This document shows positions 25,022 to 33,615 of a stretch of 34,651 bases of DNA, in pieces. Position numbers and translations under genes: made by a program. The notes under the pieces were generated by a model. The model made no database searches. It saw nothing but the letters and a program-made list of their open reading frames with translations, and was not told where the DNA came from. The stretch's first letter is position 1; the number at the start of each line of letters is the position of its first letter. The DNA lies in contig CBCPNA010000073.1 of assembly GCA_965120415.1 (NCBI GenBank), positions 1 to 34,651 of the forward strand, given 5' to 3'. Source of the stretch: CBCPNA01 sp965120415. Lineage in GTDB: Bacteria > Bacillota > Clostridia > Lachnospirales > CAG-274.

Positions 25022-25629
25022 TATAATTTACCCTTTCTTATATCGTTTATAACAAGCTCAACTGCCTTAGGCAATATTATATGCTCAGCATTTTGCATAA
25101 CACGCTTTTGCAAAGTTTCTGGTGTATCTGTTTCTAAAATATCTACTGCCTTTTGTAATATTATTTTACCACCATCTGTAACCTCATTTACAAAATGTAC
25201 AGTCGCTCCAGTTATTTTCACTCCATAATCTAAAGCAGCTTTATGCACTTTTAAGCCATAAAAGCCCTCTCCACAAAAAGCTGGTATTAAAGATGGATGA
25301 ACATTAATAATCCTATTTTCAAAACATTTTACAAAATCACTACTCAAAATATGCATAAAGCCCGCAAGCACAATTAAATCTATATTATTTTCTAAAATAG
25401 CCTTTTTTATTTCTTCTTCAAAATCTTTATTGTCTTTATACATTTTTTTATCAAAAACATAAGTTTTTATTTTATTTTCCTTAGCACGTTTTAATGCAAA
25501 AGCATCTTTATTGCTAGCTATAACACTATCTATTTCACAATTTTTTAAATTGCCCCTCTTTTTTGCATCTATTAAAGCCTGTAAATTTGTACCTCCACCA
25601 GAAACTAATACGCAAATTTTACTTAACAT
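25021..25629 (-). CDS. purN: Phosphoribosylglycinamide formyltransferase (10-formyl-THF dependent)
   Basis: 202 aa. Formylates GAR with 10-formyl-THF (step 3). Active-site residues Asn109, His111 (IINVHPSLIPAF) and Asp152 (EVTDGGKII) are all present; the N-terminal phosphate-binding loop is SGGGTNLQAL (10-19). The ATG lies inside the 3' end of purM (7-nt overlap). Its cofactor is made by fhs at the operon end. Confidence 0.97.
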   Translation of the reverse strand: MLSKICVLVSGGGTNLQALIDAKKRGNLKNCEIDSVIASNKDAFALKRAKENKIKTYVFDKKMYKDNKDFEEEIKKAILENNIDLIVLAGFMHILSSDFVKCFENRIINVHPSLIPAFCGEGFYGLKVHKAALDYGVKITGATVHFVNEVTDGGKIILQKAVDILETDTPETLQKRVMQNAEHIILPKAVELVINDIRKGKL

Positions 25630-26633
25630 ATAATAACCCCTTCTTTAGAAGATACAATTTCTCCTATAACATAAGCATCTTCACCACATTTGTTCAAAAC
25701 AGAAAGAGATATGTCTAAATCTTTTTTATCTATTATTAAAACCATACCAACCCCCATATTAAATGTATTAAACATATCTTTTTCTTTAACATTTCCTTTT
25801 TGGCTAATAAGGCTAAAAATATCTAGTATTTTAAGCTTATCTTTTTCTATTTTAGCAGTAAGCCCTTTTGGCAAACTCCTTGGTATATTTTCATAAAAGC
25901 CCCCTCCAGTAATATGAGAAATAGCTTTTATATCAACCTCTTTTATAAGCTCTAAAACTGGTTTTACATAAATTTTTGTAGGGGTTAAAAGCTCCTTTAT
26001 AATATCTTTATTATCAGCTAAATTAGTATTTTCTATATCAAATATTTTTCTTACAAGAGAAAATCCGTTAGAATGTACCCCACTAGAAGAAAGTGCTACT
26101 ATTATATCGCCCTCTTTCACATTATTATTATCTATAATTTTATCTTTATCTACAACCCCAACACAAAATCCAGCCAAATCATATTCATTATTATTATAAA
26201 ACCCAGGCATTTCTGCTGTTTCTCCTCCTACTAGCTGACAACCAGCTTGTATACAACCGTCTGAAATACCTTTAACAATTTGTGCAACCTTTTCTGGATG
26301 CATTTTATCAATAGCAATGTAATCTAAAAAAAACAGAGGTTTTGCCCCACAACATATAATATCGTTTACGCACATAGCAACACAATCTATACCTATTGTA
26401 TCATGTTTATCGCTTAAAAAGGCTAATTTTAACTTAGTACCAACTCCATCTGTACCACTTACCAAAACAGGGTTTTTTATTCCAGAAAGCTCTAAAGGAA
26501 ATAACCCCCCAAAGCCCCCTATTTTATTTAAGCTAGATACTTTTGTTTTATCTATATGTTCTTTCATAAGCTGTACCGCTTTATACCCAGCGTTAATATC
26601 TACCCCGGCATCTTTATAGCTTAGGCTTTTCAT
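25623..26633 (-). CDS. purM: Phosphoribosylformylglycinamidine cyclo-ligase
   Basis: 336 aa. AIR synthetase, closes FGAM to AIR with ATP (step 5). Family features: SYKDAGVDINAGYKAV start, GGFGGLFPLE, GTDGVGTKLKLAF, DCVAMCVNDIICCGAKPLFFLDYIA, GGETAEMPGFY and HITGGGFYENIPR. The ATG directly follows the purF stop codon with no gap, and its 3' end overlaps purN. Confidence 0.97.
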   Translation of the reverse strand: MKSLSYKDAGVDINAGYKAVQLMKEHIDKTKVSSLNKIGGFGGLFPLELSGIKNPVLVSGTDGVGTKLKLAFLSDKHDTIGIDCVAMCVNDIICCGAKPLFFLDYIAIDKMHPEKVAQIVKGISDGCIQAGCQLVGGETAEMPGFYNNNEYDLAGFCVGVVDKDKIIDNNNVKEGDIIVALSSSGVHSNGFSLVRKIFDIENTNLADNKDIIKELLTPTKIYVKPVLELIKEVDIKAISHITGGGFYENIPRSLPKGLTAKIEKDKLKILDIFSLISQKGNVKEKDMFNTFNMGVGMVLIIDKKDLDISLSVLNKCGEDAYVIGEIVSSKEGVIIC

Positions 26634-28070
26634 CTAACCATCCTTTCTATCGCTTATTTTGCACTCGAATTTGTATTTTTTTACATTTGTTGTAACCTCT
26701 GTAGGATACTTTCCGCTAAAACAAGCACTACAATACCCTTTATCAATTTCTGTATCTATAATGCTTGCTAAACTTTCAACGCTTAAATACCCTAAGCTAT
26801 CTAAATCAAGCGCCTTTTTTATTTCTTCTATAGAATAGTTGCAAGCTATTAAGTTTTCTTTAGAATCTATGTCCGTTCCATAATAACAAGGGTTTAAAAA
26901 TGGTGGAGAAGAAATACGCATATGCACTTCTTTTGCTCCAGCATCTCTCAAAAGTTTTGTTATTCTATAGCTTGTAGTCCCTCTAACTATAGAATCGTCT
27001 ATTAATACTATTTTTTTATCTTTAACTATCTTATGTATAGGGTTTAATTTGAGCTTTACTTTATTTTCACGTTCTTTTTGTTCAGAAGAAATAAAAGTCC
27101 TTGCTATATATCTATTTTTAACAAATCCAACGCTATACGGTATGCCCGAATATTTAGAATACCCTATAGCCGCATCCAAGCCAGAATCAGGCACCCCAAC
27201 AACAATATCAGCATCAGCTGGATGCTCTTTAGCAAGGCACTCGCCTGCTTTTACCCTTGCGTGGTGTACGCTTATATTATTTATAATAGAGTCTGGACGT
27301 GCAAAATATATATATTCAAAAATACAAGTAGTTTGTGGTGCTTTGTTACAATGTTTATTTATAAATCTAACCTCATCTTTATCAAATACTATTATTTCTC
27401 CAGGCAAAACATCTCTTATAAGGCTAGCCCCCACTATATCTAAAGCACAGCTTTCAGAAGCTACCACATATGTTCCATCTTGCATCTTGCCATAGCAAAG
27501 AGGCCTAAAGCCGTTTATATCTCTAGCTACAATAAGCTTTTTTGCCGACATAATTATTAAAGAATAAGCCCCTTTTATTATACCCATAGCCTTGCTTACT
27601 GCCTCTTCTATAGAAGAAGAATTTATGCGTTCTCTTGTTATAATATAAGATATAACCTCTGTATCACTAGTCGTATGAAATATAGCCCCCTCATATTCTA
27701 GCTTTTCTCTAAGCTCATAAGAATTTGTCAAATTGCCGTTATGGACAAGCGCTAAAGAGCCTTTAAGATGATTTACAACAATAGGCTGAGCATTTATCCT
27801 ATCGTTGCTCCCTGTTGTACAATATCTAACATGCCCAACAGACATATTGCCATAACCTAGATTTTCTATTACATCTTTTGTTATAACATCGTTTACAAGC
27901 CCTGTATCTTTGTAATAAGAAAGCATTCCATCATCACATACAGCGATACCACAGCTTTCTTGCCCTCTATGCTGCAAGGCAGATAAGCCATAATATGTTG
28001 TAGCCGCTAAATTTGCCCTTTTTGGGCTAAAAATACCAAAAACTCCACACTCTTCTTTTATTTTACGCAT
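26634..28070 (-). CDS. purF: Amidophosphoribosyltransferase
   Basis: 478 aa. First committed step: PRPP plus glutamine to phosphoribosylamine. The N-terminal glutaminase nucleophile would be Cys8, exposed after removal of a 7-residue propeptide (MRKIKEE-CGVFG). The PRPP-binding motif is VLIDDSIVRGTTS (about 355). Cysteines in TTCIFEY, NPCYYG and CSACF occupy the places of the four [4Fe-4S] ligands of the Bacillus-type enzyme, so an oxygen-sensitive cluster is expected. RBS AGGAAAG before the ATG; 34 nt after purC. Confidence 0.97.
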   Translation of the reverse strand: MRKIKEECGVFGIFSPKRANLAATTYYGLSALQHRGQESCGIAVCDDGMLSYYKDTGLVNDVITKDVIENLGYGNMSVGHVRYCTTGSNDRINAQPIVVNHLKGSLALVHNGNLTNSYELREKLEYEGAIFHTTSDTEVISYIITRERINSSSIEEAVSKAMGIIKGAYSLIIMSAKKLIVARDINGFRPLCYGKMQDGTYVVASESCALDIVGASLIRDVLPGEIIVFDKDEVRFINKHCNKAPQTTCIFEYIYFARPDSIINNISVHHARVKAGECLAKEHPADADIVVGVPDSGLDAAIGYSKYSGIPYSVGFVKNRYIARTFISSEQKERENKVKLKLNPIHKIVKDKKIVLIDDSIVRGTTSYRITKLLRDAGAKEVHMRISSPPFLNPCYYGTDIDSKENLIACNYSIEEIKKALDLDSLGYLSVESLASIIDTEIDKGYCSACFSGKYPTEVTTNVKKYKFECKISDRKDG

Positions 28071-28104
28071 ATAGAGCTTTCCTCCATTTTTTATTCAAAT
28101 TTCA

Positions 28105-28815
28105 TTATTTGCCAATAAGCCTTTTTAATACTTCATCATAAGCTTCATACACCCCGCCTAAATCTCTTCTAAATCTATCTTTATCTAGCTTTTCTTTAGT
28201 GTTACAGTCCCAAAAACGGCAAGTGTCTGGTGATATTTCATCAGCCAAAATAATATTTCCCTCCATGTCTTTACCAAATTCTAGCTTAAAATCAATAAGC
28301 TCAATATTAATATCTTTTAAATATTCTGCTAAAATATTATTTACTTTTAAAGAATATTTAGCAATTGTTTTAATTTCTTCTTCATTTGCAAAATCCATCG
28401 CAAATATGTGATATTCATTAATCATAGGATCGCCAAGTTCGTCATTTTTATAGCAATATTCAAGCACCGTTTTTTTTAGCTTAACCCCTTCTTCTAGCCC
28501 TAATCTTTTTGCAAGTGAACCAGCAGCAATATTTCTAACAATAACTTCTATAGGTATAATTTCAACTTTTTTTACAACTGTATCTGTTTCATTCAATTCT
28601 TCAACAAAATGTGTCGGTATTTCATTTTTTTCAAGTAATCGCATTAAATGGTTAGTTACCCTATTATTAATAGCCCCCTTACCCTCTATTTGTCCTTTTT
28701 TTTCTCCATTAAAGGCAGTTGCATCATCTTTGTATGATACTATGTATAACCCTTCTTCATTAGTACTATAAACTTCTTTTGCTTTACCTTCATAAAGTTT
28801 TGTTAATTTTTCCAT
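28105..28815 (-). CDS. purC: SAICAR synthase
   Basis: 236 aa, normal for the bacterial form. Joins CAIR and aspartate with ATP (step 7). Seen: LYEGKAKEVYST, DDATAFNGEKKGQIEGKG, PIEVIVRNIAAGSL and the metal/substrate segment DFKLEFGKD, then LADEISPDTCRFWD. RBS AAGGAG before the ATG; the 38-nt gap to purE is an AT-only run of near repeats of TTAATTA. Confidence 0.97.
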   Translation of the reverse strand: MEKLTKLYEGKAKEVYSTNEEGLYIVSYKDDATAFNGEKKGQIEGKGAINNRVTNHLMRLLEKNEIPTHFVEELNETDTVVKKVEIIPIEVIVRNIAAGSLAKRLGLEEGVKLKKTVLEYCYKNDELGDPMINEYHIFAMDFANEEEIKTIAKYSLKVNNILAEYLKDINIELIDFKLEFGKDMEGNIILADEISPDTCRFWDCNTKEKLDKDRFRRDLGGVYEAYDEVLKRLIGK

Positions 28816-28853
28816 ATATTTTCTCCTTATTAATTATTATTAATTACTATTAA

Positions 28854-29351
28854 TTATATTGAATTATATTTTTTAGAAATAATCATATTTTTTTCTAAAA
28901 TTTTTGTAACATTTTCTAATCTTTCTTGTTCCAGCCTTTTGGCTAAGCTTTTCTCTGTGATAGAAAGCATCTGTATAGCAAGTAAAGCCGCATTTTCAGC
29001 TCCATCAATAGCAACGGTTGCAACAGGCATACCCTTTGGCATCTGCACGGTAGATAAAAGCGCATCTAGTCCATCTAATGTGCTAGATTTTATAGGTATA
29101 CCTATAACAGGTAAGGTAGTATTAGCAGCTATAGCCCCAGCTAAATGCGCTGCTTTTCCCGCCGCTGCAATAATAGCTCCAAAGCCATTTTGCCTTGCTC
29201 TTTTTGCAAATTCTTCTGTCTGTTTTGGGGTTCTGTGCGCCGAATAAACATGTACCTCAAAAGGCACTTCATACTTTTTTAATACTTCTATACCCTTATC
29301 TACAATAGGCAAATCGCTATCACTACCCATAATAACAGCTATCTTTTTCAT
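28854..29351 (-). CDS. purE: 5-(carboxyamino)imidazole ribonucleotide mutase
   Basis: 165 aa. First gene of the purine operon. It moves the carboxyl group in N5-CAIR to give CAIR (class I) or carboxylates AIR directly (class II). Seen: IMGSDSDLPI start, SAHRTPKQ, AAGKAAHLAGAIAA and MPKGMPVATVAIDGAENAALLA, which look class I. Class I normally works with PurK, and no purK lies in this window. The start is ATG 29351 with GGGAGG 8 nt upstream; the open frame continues upstream to 29456 but that part is the riboswitch and its terminator, not protein. Confidence 0.95.
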   Translation of the reverse strand: MKKIAVIMGSDSDLPIVDKGIEVLKKYEVPFEVHVYSAHRTPKQTEEFAKRARQNGFGAIIAAAGKAAHLAGAIAANTTLPVIGIPIKSSTLDGLDALLSTVQMPKGMPVATVAIDGAENAALLAIQMLSITEKSLAKRLEQERLENVTKILEKNMIISKKYNSI

Positions 29352-29365
29352 TTTTACCTCCCTAT

Positions 29366-29407
29366 AAATAAAAAAACACAGCCCTATTTTATAATAAAAT
29401 AAGACTG
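29366..29407 (-). terminator. Riboswitch-controlled intrinsic terminator before purE
   Basis: On the minus strand CAGTCTTATTTTA (29407-29395) pairs over 13 positions, two or three of them G-U, with TAAAATAGGGCTG (29391-29379) around a TTA loop, and a TGTTTTTT run follows. Its first five bases, CAGTC, are also the 3' strand of the riboswitch P1 helix, so aptamer and terminator exclude each other. Confidence 0.85.
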
Positions 29408-29470
29408 CCCAGACGGTCGACATTTTTAAAATTTTTTGCTCCATGTGGTAACCCACTTATCCGTCAGTTG
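29403..29470 (-). promoter_or_regulatory. ZTP (pfl) riboswitch
   Basis: The minus strand has the parts of the pfl/ZTP class in order: ACTGACGG (P1 5' strand and pseudoknot strand), P2 hairpin GTGG-GTTA-CCAC, the conserved GGAGC, a short A/T linker, then the hallmark GACCGTCTGGGCA. ACTG can pair with the final CAGT (P1), and GACGG with CCGTC of the P3 loop (pseudoknot). ZTP riboswitches bind ZMP/ZTP and usually turn genes on. The predicted transcript starts about 17 nt upstream of it and an overlapping terminator follows, so ligand binding should favour readthrough into purE and the other ten genes. Confidence 0.92.
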
Positions 29471-29493
29471 CAAAAAACTATTTATTTAAGTTA

Positions 29494-29522
29494 ATTTTAT
29501 AATATTTAATAAAAATTGTCAA
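29494..29522 (-). promoter_or_regulatory. Promoter of the purine operon
   Basis: Minus strand TTGACA (29517-29522), 17-nt spacer, TAAAAT (29494-29499). Transcription would begin near 29487, just before the riboswitch. It lies 23 bases after the rluB stop codon with no terminator between them. Confidence 0.85.
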
Positions 29523-29545
29523 TACAAAATGTTTATAAGCATTAT

Positions 29546-30262
29546 TTATAAAGAGGCAATATTTTTTAAATACAATATTTCTTTTTGGCTTAAAAACCTA
29601 AATTCTCCTCTTTTTAACCCCTCTATTTTTAAATCTTGTATAGCTATTCTTTCAAGCGTTAATACATTTAAGCCTATTTTTTGGCACATTTTTCTTATTT
29701 GTCTATTTCTTCCTTCATAGATTGTAATTTTTAATGTATAAATATTTTTATTTTTTTCTAATATTTGTATATCTGCTTTTTTTGTTTTATAATTATCTAT
29801 AATCAAGCCTTCTTTAAAGCTTTTTATTTTATTTTCTGTTAAATTACCACTAACTTTTGCTATATATACTTTTTTTATATTATGTTTTGGATGGGTTAGC
29901 TTGTATGTTAAATCGCCGTCGTTTGTTAATATTAAAAGCCCTTTTGTATTATAATCTAGCCTACCAACCGGTACTATGCGTTCTTTTATATTTATATAAT
30001 CAAAAACAGTCTTTCGGCTGAATTGGTCTTTTACAGTGGTTACGCAACCTTTTGGCTTATTTAGCATAATATATATTTTATTTTCTTGGTTTTGTATTTT
30101 TTTATTTTCAAAATATACGGTATCTTTATTTGGGTCTATTTTAAAAGCTAAATCTGTTATTATTTTTCCATTAATTTTTACTTTGCCTGATAATATATAT
30201 TGCTCTGCCTTTCTTCTGGAGCATAAGCCACATTCAGCTAAAAACTTTTGTATCCTTATCAA
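29546..30262 (-). CDS. rluB: rRNA pseudouridine synthase, RluB/RsuA family
   Basis: 238 aa. An N-terminal S4 RNA-binding domain (MIRIQKFLAECGLCSRRKAEQ, residues 1-60) is joined to a pseudouridine synthase domain with catalytic Asp103 in GRLDYNTKGLLILTNDGDL; GRNRQIRKMCQ is the conserved C-terminal motif. It modifies 23S rRNA (RluB) or a related site; the exact position cannot be told. The start codon is TTG at 30262, with AAGGGG 7 nt upstream. 14 nt after hemW and probably co-transcribed with lepA-hemW. Confidence 0.92.
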   Translation of the reverse strand: MIRIQKFLAECGLCSRRKAEQYILSGKVKINGKIITDLAFKIDPNKDTVYFENKKIQNQENKIYIMLNKPKGCVTTVKDQFSRKTVFDYINIKERIVPVGRLDYNTKGLLILTNDGDLTYKLTHPKHNIKKVYIAKVSGNLTENKIKSFKEGLIIDNYKTKKADIQILEKNKNIYTLKITIYEGRNRQIRKMCQKIGLNVLTLERIAIQDLKIEGLKRGEFRFLSQKEILYLKNIASL

Positions 30263-30276
30263 ATTATCGCCCCTTA

Positions 30277-31398
30277 TTAAATAAACTCTGCAAAAACTAC
30301 ATTTGCTAAATCTATACCCCTTTTTGAAAGGTATATCCTATCTTCTTTTTCATGCAAAAGTCCATTTTTCAAAAACTTATCTATTTCTTGCCCAAAAATA
30401 CTTTTTATATCTATTCCAAAAGTTGTTTGAAAATTTATTTTAGATATGCCTTTTATCATCCTAAGCCCTAAAAACACAAATTCGCTATACATATCTTTTG
30501 TTTGCAATATTTCTATTTGTTTTTCATTTTCGTTATTTATATATTTTTTTAATATAGTTGTATTTTTTATCCTTTTTTCATTCAATAGAGAGCTTGCCCC
30601 AAGCCCAAAACCAGCATATTCTTTTCTTGTCCAGTAAGTTGTATTGTGTTTGCAATATTTGCCTTTTTTAGCAAAATTTGATATTTCGTAAAACTCATAA
30701 TCATTTTTTTGTAATAAATCTACACATGTGTAATAAAGCTTTCTATCCAAAATATCATCTGGCAAATGCAAAAGCCCTTTCTTATGCATATTATAAAATA
30801 CAGTACCCTCTTCTAAAATAAGGCTATAGCAAGAAATATGCTCTGGCTCTAATTTTATTATATTATTAAGCGTATCTTTAAAGCTTTTTATAGTTTGATA
30901 CGGTAAAGAAAACATTAAATCGACATTTATATTTTTAAATCCTATTTTTCTTATATCTTCATAATTTTTGTAAAATTGCTTGCTTGTATGTATTCTTCCT
31001 ATTTTTTTTAGTAAATCGTCGTCAAGCGTCTGTAACCCTATGCTTATTCTGTTTATATTATTTTGCTTAAAATGCTCTATAAGACTATAAGATAAAGCCC
31101 CCGGGTTGACTTCTATAGAAATTTCAGCATTTTTGCAAACATTAAAATTTTCAAAAATAGCCTGCATTATTTCTCCTATATACCCTATAGGCAAAATAGA
31201 GGGGGTACCGCCTCCTATGAAGATAGTTTTTATTTTATAAATATTTTTATATTGCCTTGCAAACTGTATTATTTCATAAAGAAGTGCTTTTTGATAGTCT
31301 TTAAAAAAGCTTTCTTTACCTTTAAAAGATAAAAAATCACAATAAAAGCACTTTTCTTTACAAAAAGGAATATGAATATATATGCTTAAATCTTTCAT
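30277..31398 (-). CDS. hemW: Radical SAM protein HemW (coproporphyrinogen oxidase-like heme chaperone)
   Basis: 373 aa. The radical SAM cluster motif is Cys13-x3-Cys17-x2-Cys20 in HIPFCKEKCFYCDF. Also seen: FIGGGTPSIL (SAM binding), EVNPG, NRISIGLQTLDD and the C-terminal HemW-type domain with WTRKEYAGFGLGASS. Proteins of this group next to lepA are HemW, a heme-binding chaperone, rather than true HemN; older annotations call them oxygen-independent coproporphyrinogen III oxidase. It starts 2 nt after the lepA stop codon, a conserved pairing in Firmicutes. Confidence 0.93.
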   Translation of the reverse strand: MKDLSIYIHIPFCKEKCFYCDFLSFKGKESFFKDYQKALLYEIIQFARQYKNIYKIKTIFIGGGTPSILPIGYIGEIMQAIFENFNVCKNAEISIEVNPGALSYSLIEHFKQNNINRISIGLQTLDDDLLKKIGRIHTSKQFYKNYEDIRKIGFKNINVDLMFSLPYQTIKSFKDTLNNIIKLEPEHISCYSLILEEGTVFYNMHKKGLLHLPDDILDRKLYYTCVDLLQKNDYEFYEISNFAKKGKYCKHNTTYWTRKEYAGFGLGASSLLNEKRIKNTTILKKYINNENEKQIEILQTKDMYSEFVFLGLRMIKGISKINFQTTFGIDIKSIFGQEIDKFLKNGLLHEKEDRIYLSKRGIDLANVVFAEFI

Positions 31399-31400
31399 AT

Positions 31401-33215
31401 TTATTCTTCTTCTAGCTTTAAGACACTCATAAAGGCTGCTTGTGGCACATCTACATTGCCCACTTGCCTCATCTTTTTTTTGCCCTCTTTTTGCTTTTCT
31501 AAAAGCTTTCTTTTTCGGCTAATATCGCCCCCGTAACATTTAGCCAAAACATCTTTTCTCATAGCGCTTATTGTTTCTCTTGCTATAATTTTATTGCCTA
31601 TAGCCGCTTGTATAGGTATTTCGAACAAATGTTTTGGTATTTCTTTTTTAAGCTTTTCTACCATCTTTCTTCCTCTTTCTTGGGCAGAAGATTCATGTAC
31701 AATAAAGCTTAATGCATCTACAATTTCTTTATTTACAAGTATATCAAGCTTAACAAGCTTAGATGGAAAATACCCTATAACCTCATAATCAAAAGATGCA
31801 TAGCCCCTTGAACGTGATTTTAAAACATCAAAAAAATCATAAATAATTTCATTAAGAGGAAGCTTGTATTTTAAAACTGCTCTTGTTTCTTCTATATATT
31901 CAAGCTCTATATATTCTCCTCTGCGTTGCTGGCAAAGCTCCATAATAGCGCCTATATATTCGCTAGGGAGCATAATTTCTGCTTTAACTATAGGCTCTTC
32001 CATCTTGCTTATAGCTGTAACATCAGGAAAATCAGATGGATTTGATATATTTATAACTTCTCCACTTGTTAAATATATTTTATAAATAACGCTAGGAGCA
32101 GTTGTAACAAGGTCTAGGTTGTATTCTCTTTCTAGCCTTTCTTGTATAATTTCTAAATGCAAAAGCCCCAAAAAGCCACATCTAAAGCCAAACCCAAGAG
32201 CAACAGATGTTTCTGCTTCAAATTGTAAAGATGCATCGTTTAGCTGGAGCTTTTCTAAAGCATCTCTTAAATCTTGGTATTTAGCACCATCTGCTGGAAA
32301 TAAGCCACAATATACCATAGGGTTTACCTTTTTATACCCTGGCAAGCTTTCTTTAACTGGATTTAAAGCTGAAGTTATTGTATCGCCTATTTGAGTATCT
32401 TTAACATTTTTGATACTAGCAGTTAAGTACCCAACTTCTCCAGCTTTTAGCTCATCTGTTTGTATAAATCGCCCCGGCCCAAAAAAACCAACTTCTATGA
32501 CTTCAAATTGTTTTTTAGTTGCCATAAAAAGCACTTTATCGCCCTTTTTTACCGTACCATCAAAAACACGCATAAAAACAATAACCCCTTTATAAGCATC
32601 ATAAAAACTATCAAAAATAAGTGCTTTTAAAGGCTCTGTTTCTTTTCCATTAGGGCTTTTTATGTTAGATATAATCTTTTCAAAAACTTCTTCTATATTA
32701 ATATCAGCCTTTGCAGATATTAAAGGAGCATCTTTTGCATCTATACCTATAATATCTTCTATCTCTGCTATAACCTTTTCTGGATTAGCGCTTGGCAAAT
32801 CTATTTTATTTATAACAGGTATAATATCCAGGTTATTATCTATTGCAAGATACACATTAGCAAGAGTTTGTGCCTCAACCCCTTGAGCCGCATCAACAAC
32901 TAATATAGCTCCATCGCAAGCAGCAAGACTTCTTGAAACTTCGTAGTTAAAGTCGACATGCCCCGGTGTATCTATCAAATTTAATATATATTCATTACCA
33001 TCTTTTGCTTTATATACAAGGCGAACTGCTTGAGCTTTTATAGTTATACCACGTTCCCTTTCTAAGTCCATGTTATCAAGCACTTGTTCGCAAAGCTCTC
33101 TTTCTGTTAAAAGCCCAGACTTTTGGATAAGGCGGTCTGCTAGTGTTGATTTACCATGGTCTATATGTGCTATTATACTAAAATTTCTTATTTTTTGCTG
33201 TCTATCTAAAGCCAT
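31401..33215 (-). CDS. lepA: Elongation factor 4 (LepA)
   Basis: 604 aa, normal length. Ribosome-associated translational GTPase. G1 is AHIDHGKS (16-23), the switch I/II region shows RERGITIKAQ and DTPGHVDF, and G4 is NKIDLP. The LepA-specific C-terminus runs from RGYASFDYEVIGY to MRQVGNVDVPQAAFMSVLKLEEE. RBS GGAGG before the ATG. In many Firmicutes lepA follows spoIIP and precedes hemW-hrcA; here hemW is kept but rluB and the purine operon follow. The only promoter seen upstream belongs to the broken Rrf2 gene at 33240-33585. Confidence 0.97.
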   Translation of the reverse strand: MALDRQQKIRNFSIIAHIDHGKSTLADRLIQKSGLLTERELCEQVLDNMDLERERGITIKAQAVRLVYKAKDGNEYILNLIDTPGHVDFNYEVSRSLAACDGAILVVDAAQGVEAQTLANVYLAIDNNLDIIPVINKIDLPSANPEKVIAEIEDIIGIDAKDAPLISAKADINIEEVFEKIISNIKSPNGKETEPLKALIFDSFYDAYKGVIVFMRVFDGTVKKGDKVLFMATKKQFEVIEVGFFGPGRFIQTDELKAGEVGYLTASIKNVKDTQIGDTITSALNPVKESLPGYKKVNPMVYCGLFPADGAKYQDLRDALEKLQLNDASLQFEAETSVALGFGFRCGFLGLLHLEIIQERLEREYNLDLVTTAPSVIYKIYLTSGEVINISNPSDFPDVTAISKMEEPIVKAEIMLPSEYIGAIMELCQQRRGEYIELEYIEETRAVLKYKLPLNEIIYDFFDVLKSRSRGYASFDYEVIGYFPSKLVKLDILVNKEIVDALSFIVHESSAQERGRKMVEKLKKEIPKHLFEIPIQAAIGNKIIARETISAMRKDVLAKCYGGDISRKRKLLEKQKEGKKKMRQVGNVDVPQAAFMSVLKLEEE

Positions 33216-33239
33216 CTTTAACCTCCATAAAAATTAATT

Positions 33240-33585
33240 TTATTTTTTGTATGCTATTTGTATTGTATTTAGCCTAGCTGATATAACAGCATGCACCACT
33301 CTCCCAACTGGACACTTTTGGTTAAAATTTTATGAAAATGGAAGAGGTTTTTTAAAAAATATCAAATAAGGTAATAATCCTTTAGATTTTTTATTAATAA
33401 TGCCCCACCTACACCAGCCTCAACGCTTATAGCCCAGCCTTTTTAAAAATAACAAGTATTTTTCGTATAATAATTGGCTTTGCATTTACGCTATTTACGA
33501 TAAATATAGAAGTAATTTTGCATTTATCATTAAATTATATAATAATACTATGTATAGCAATTGTAAGCCTTGAAGAAAACTGCAT
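33240..33585 (-). pseudogene. Decayed Rrf2-family transcriptional regulator
   Basis: Minus-strand reading of this gap recovers an Rrf2 protein in pieces from several frames: MQFSSRLTIAIH at the start (ATG 33585), then KITSIFIVNSVNAKP, IIIRKIL, FKKAGL, then SVEAGVGGALLIKNLKD after a one-base shift, LFHFH after another, and finally KCPVGR with VHAVISARLNTIQ to a stop at 33240-33242. All are in the normal Rrf2 order (winged helix; SVxxGxGGA wing; LFHFHENPN; CPVGRNIH). Frameshifts, an early TAA and lost codons make it non-functional. An RBS-like GGGG (33595-33598) and a strong promoter are still present. Confidence 0.85.
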
Positions 33586-33615
33586 ACCCAATTACCCCTT
33601 TTATTCAATGTTTTT

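Noticed and set aside
28816..28853. Near-repeats of TTAATTA between purC and purE
   Set aside because: Short AT-only run in a 38-nt gap; no stem, T-tract or promoter spacing that would support a function.
29352..29456. Upstream extension of purE by 35 codons
   Set aside because: It reads through the ZTP riboswitch and terminator; the ATG at 29351 has a strong RBS and gives the family N-terminus.
33240..33365. Plus-strand open stretch containing a GHFWLKFYENGRG-like translation
   Set aside because: No start or RBS; the same bases are explained on the minus strand by the LFHFH and CPVGR segments of the Rrf2 remnant.
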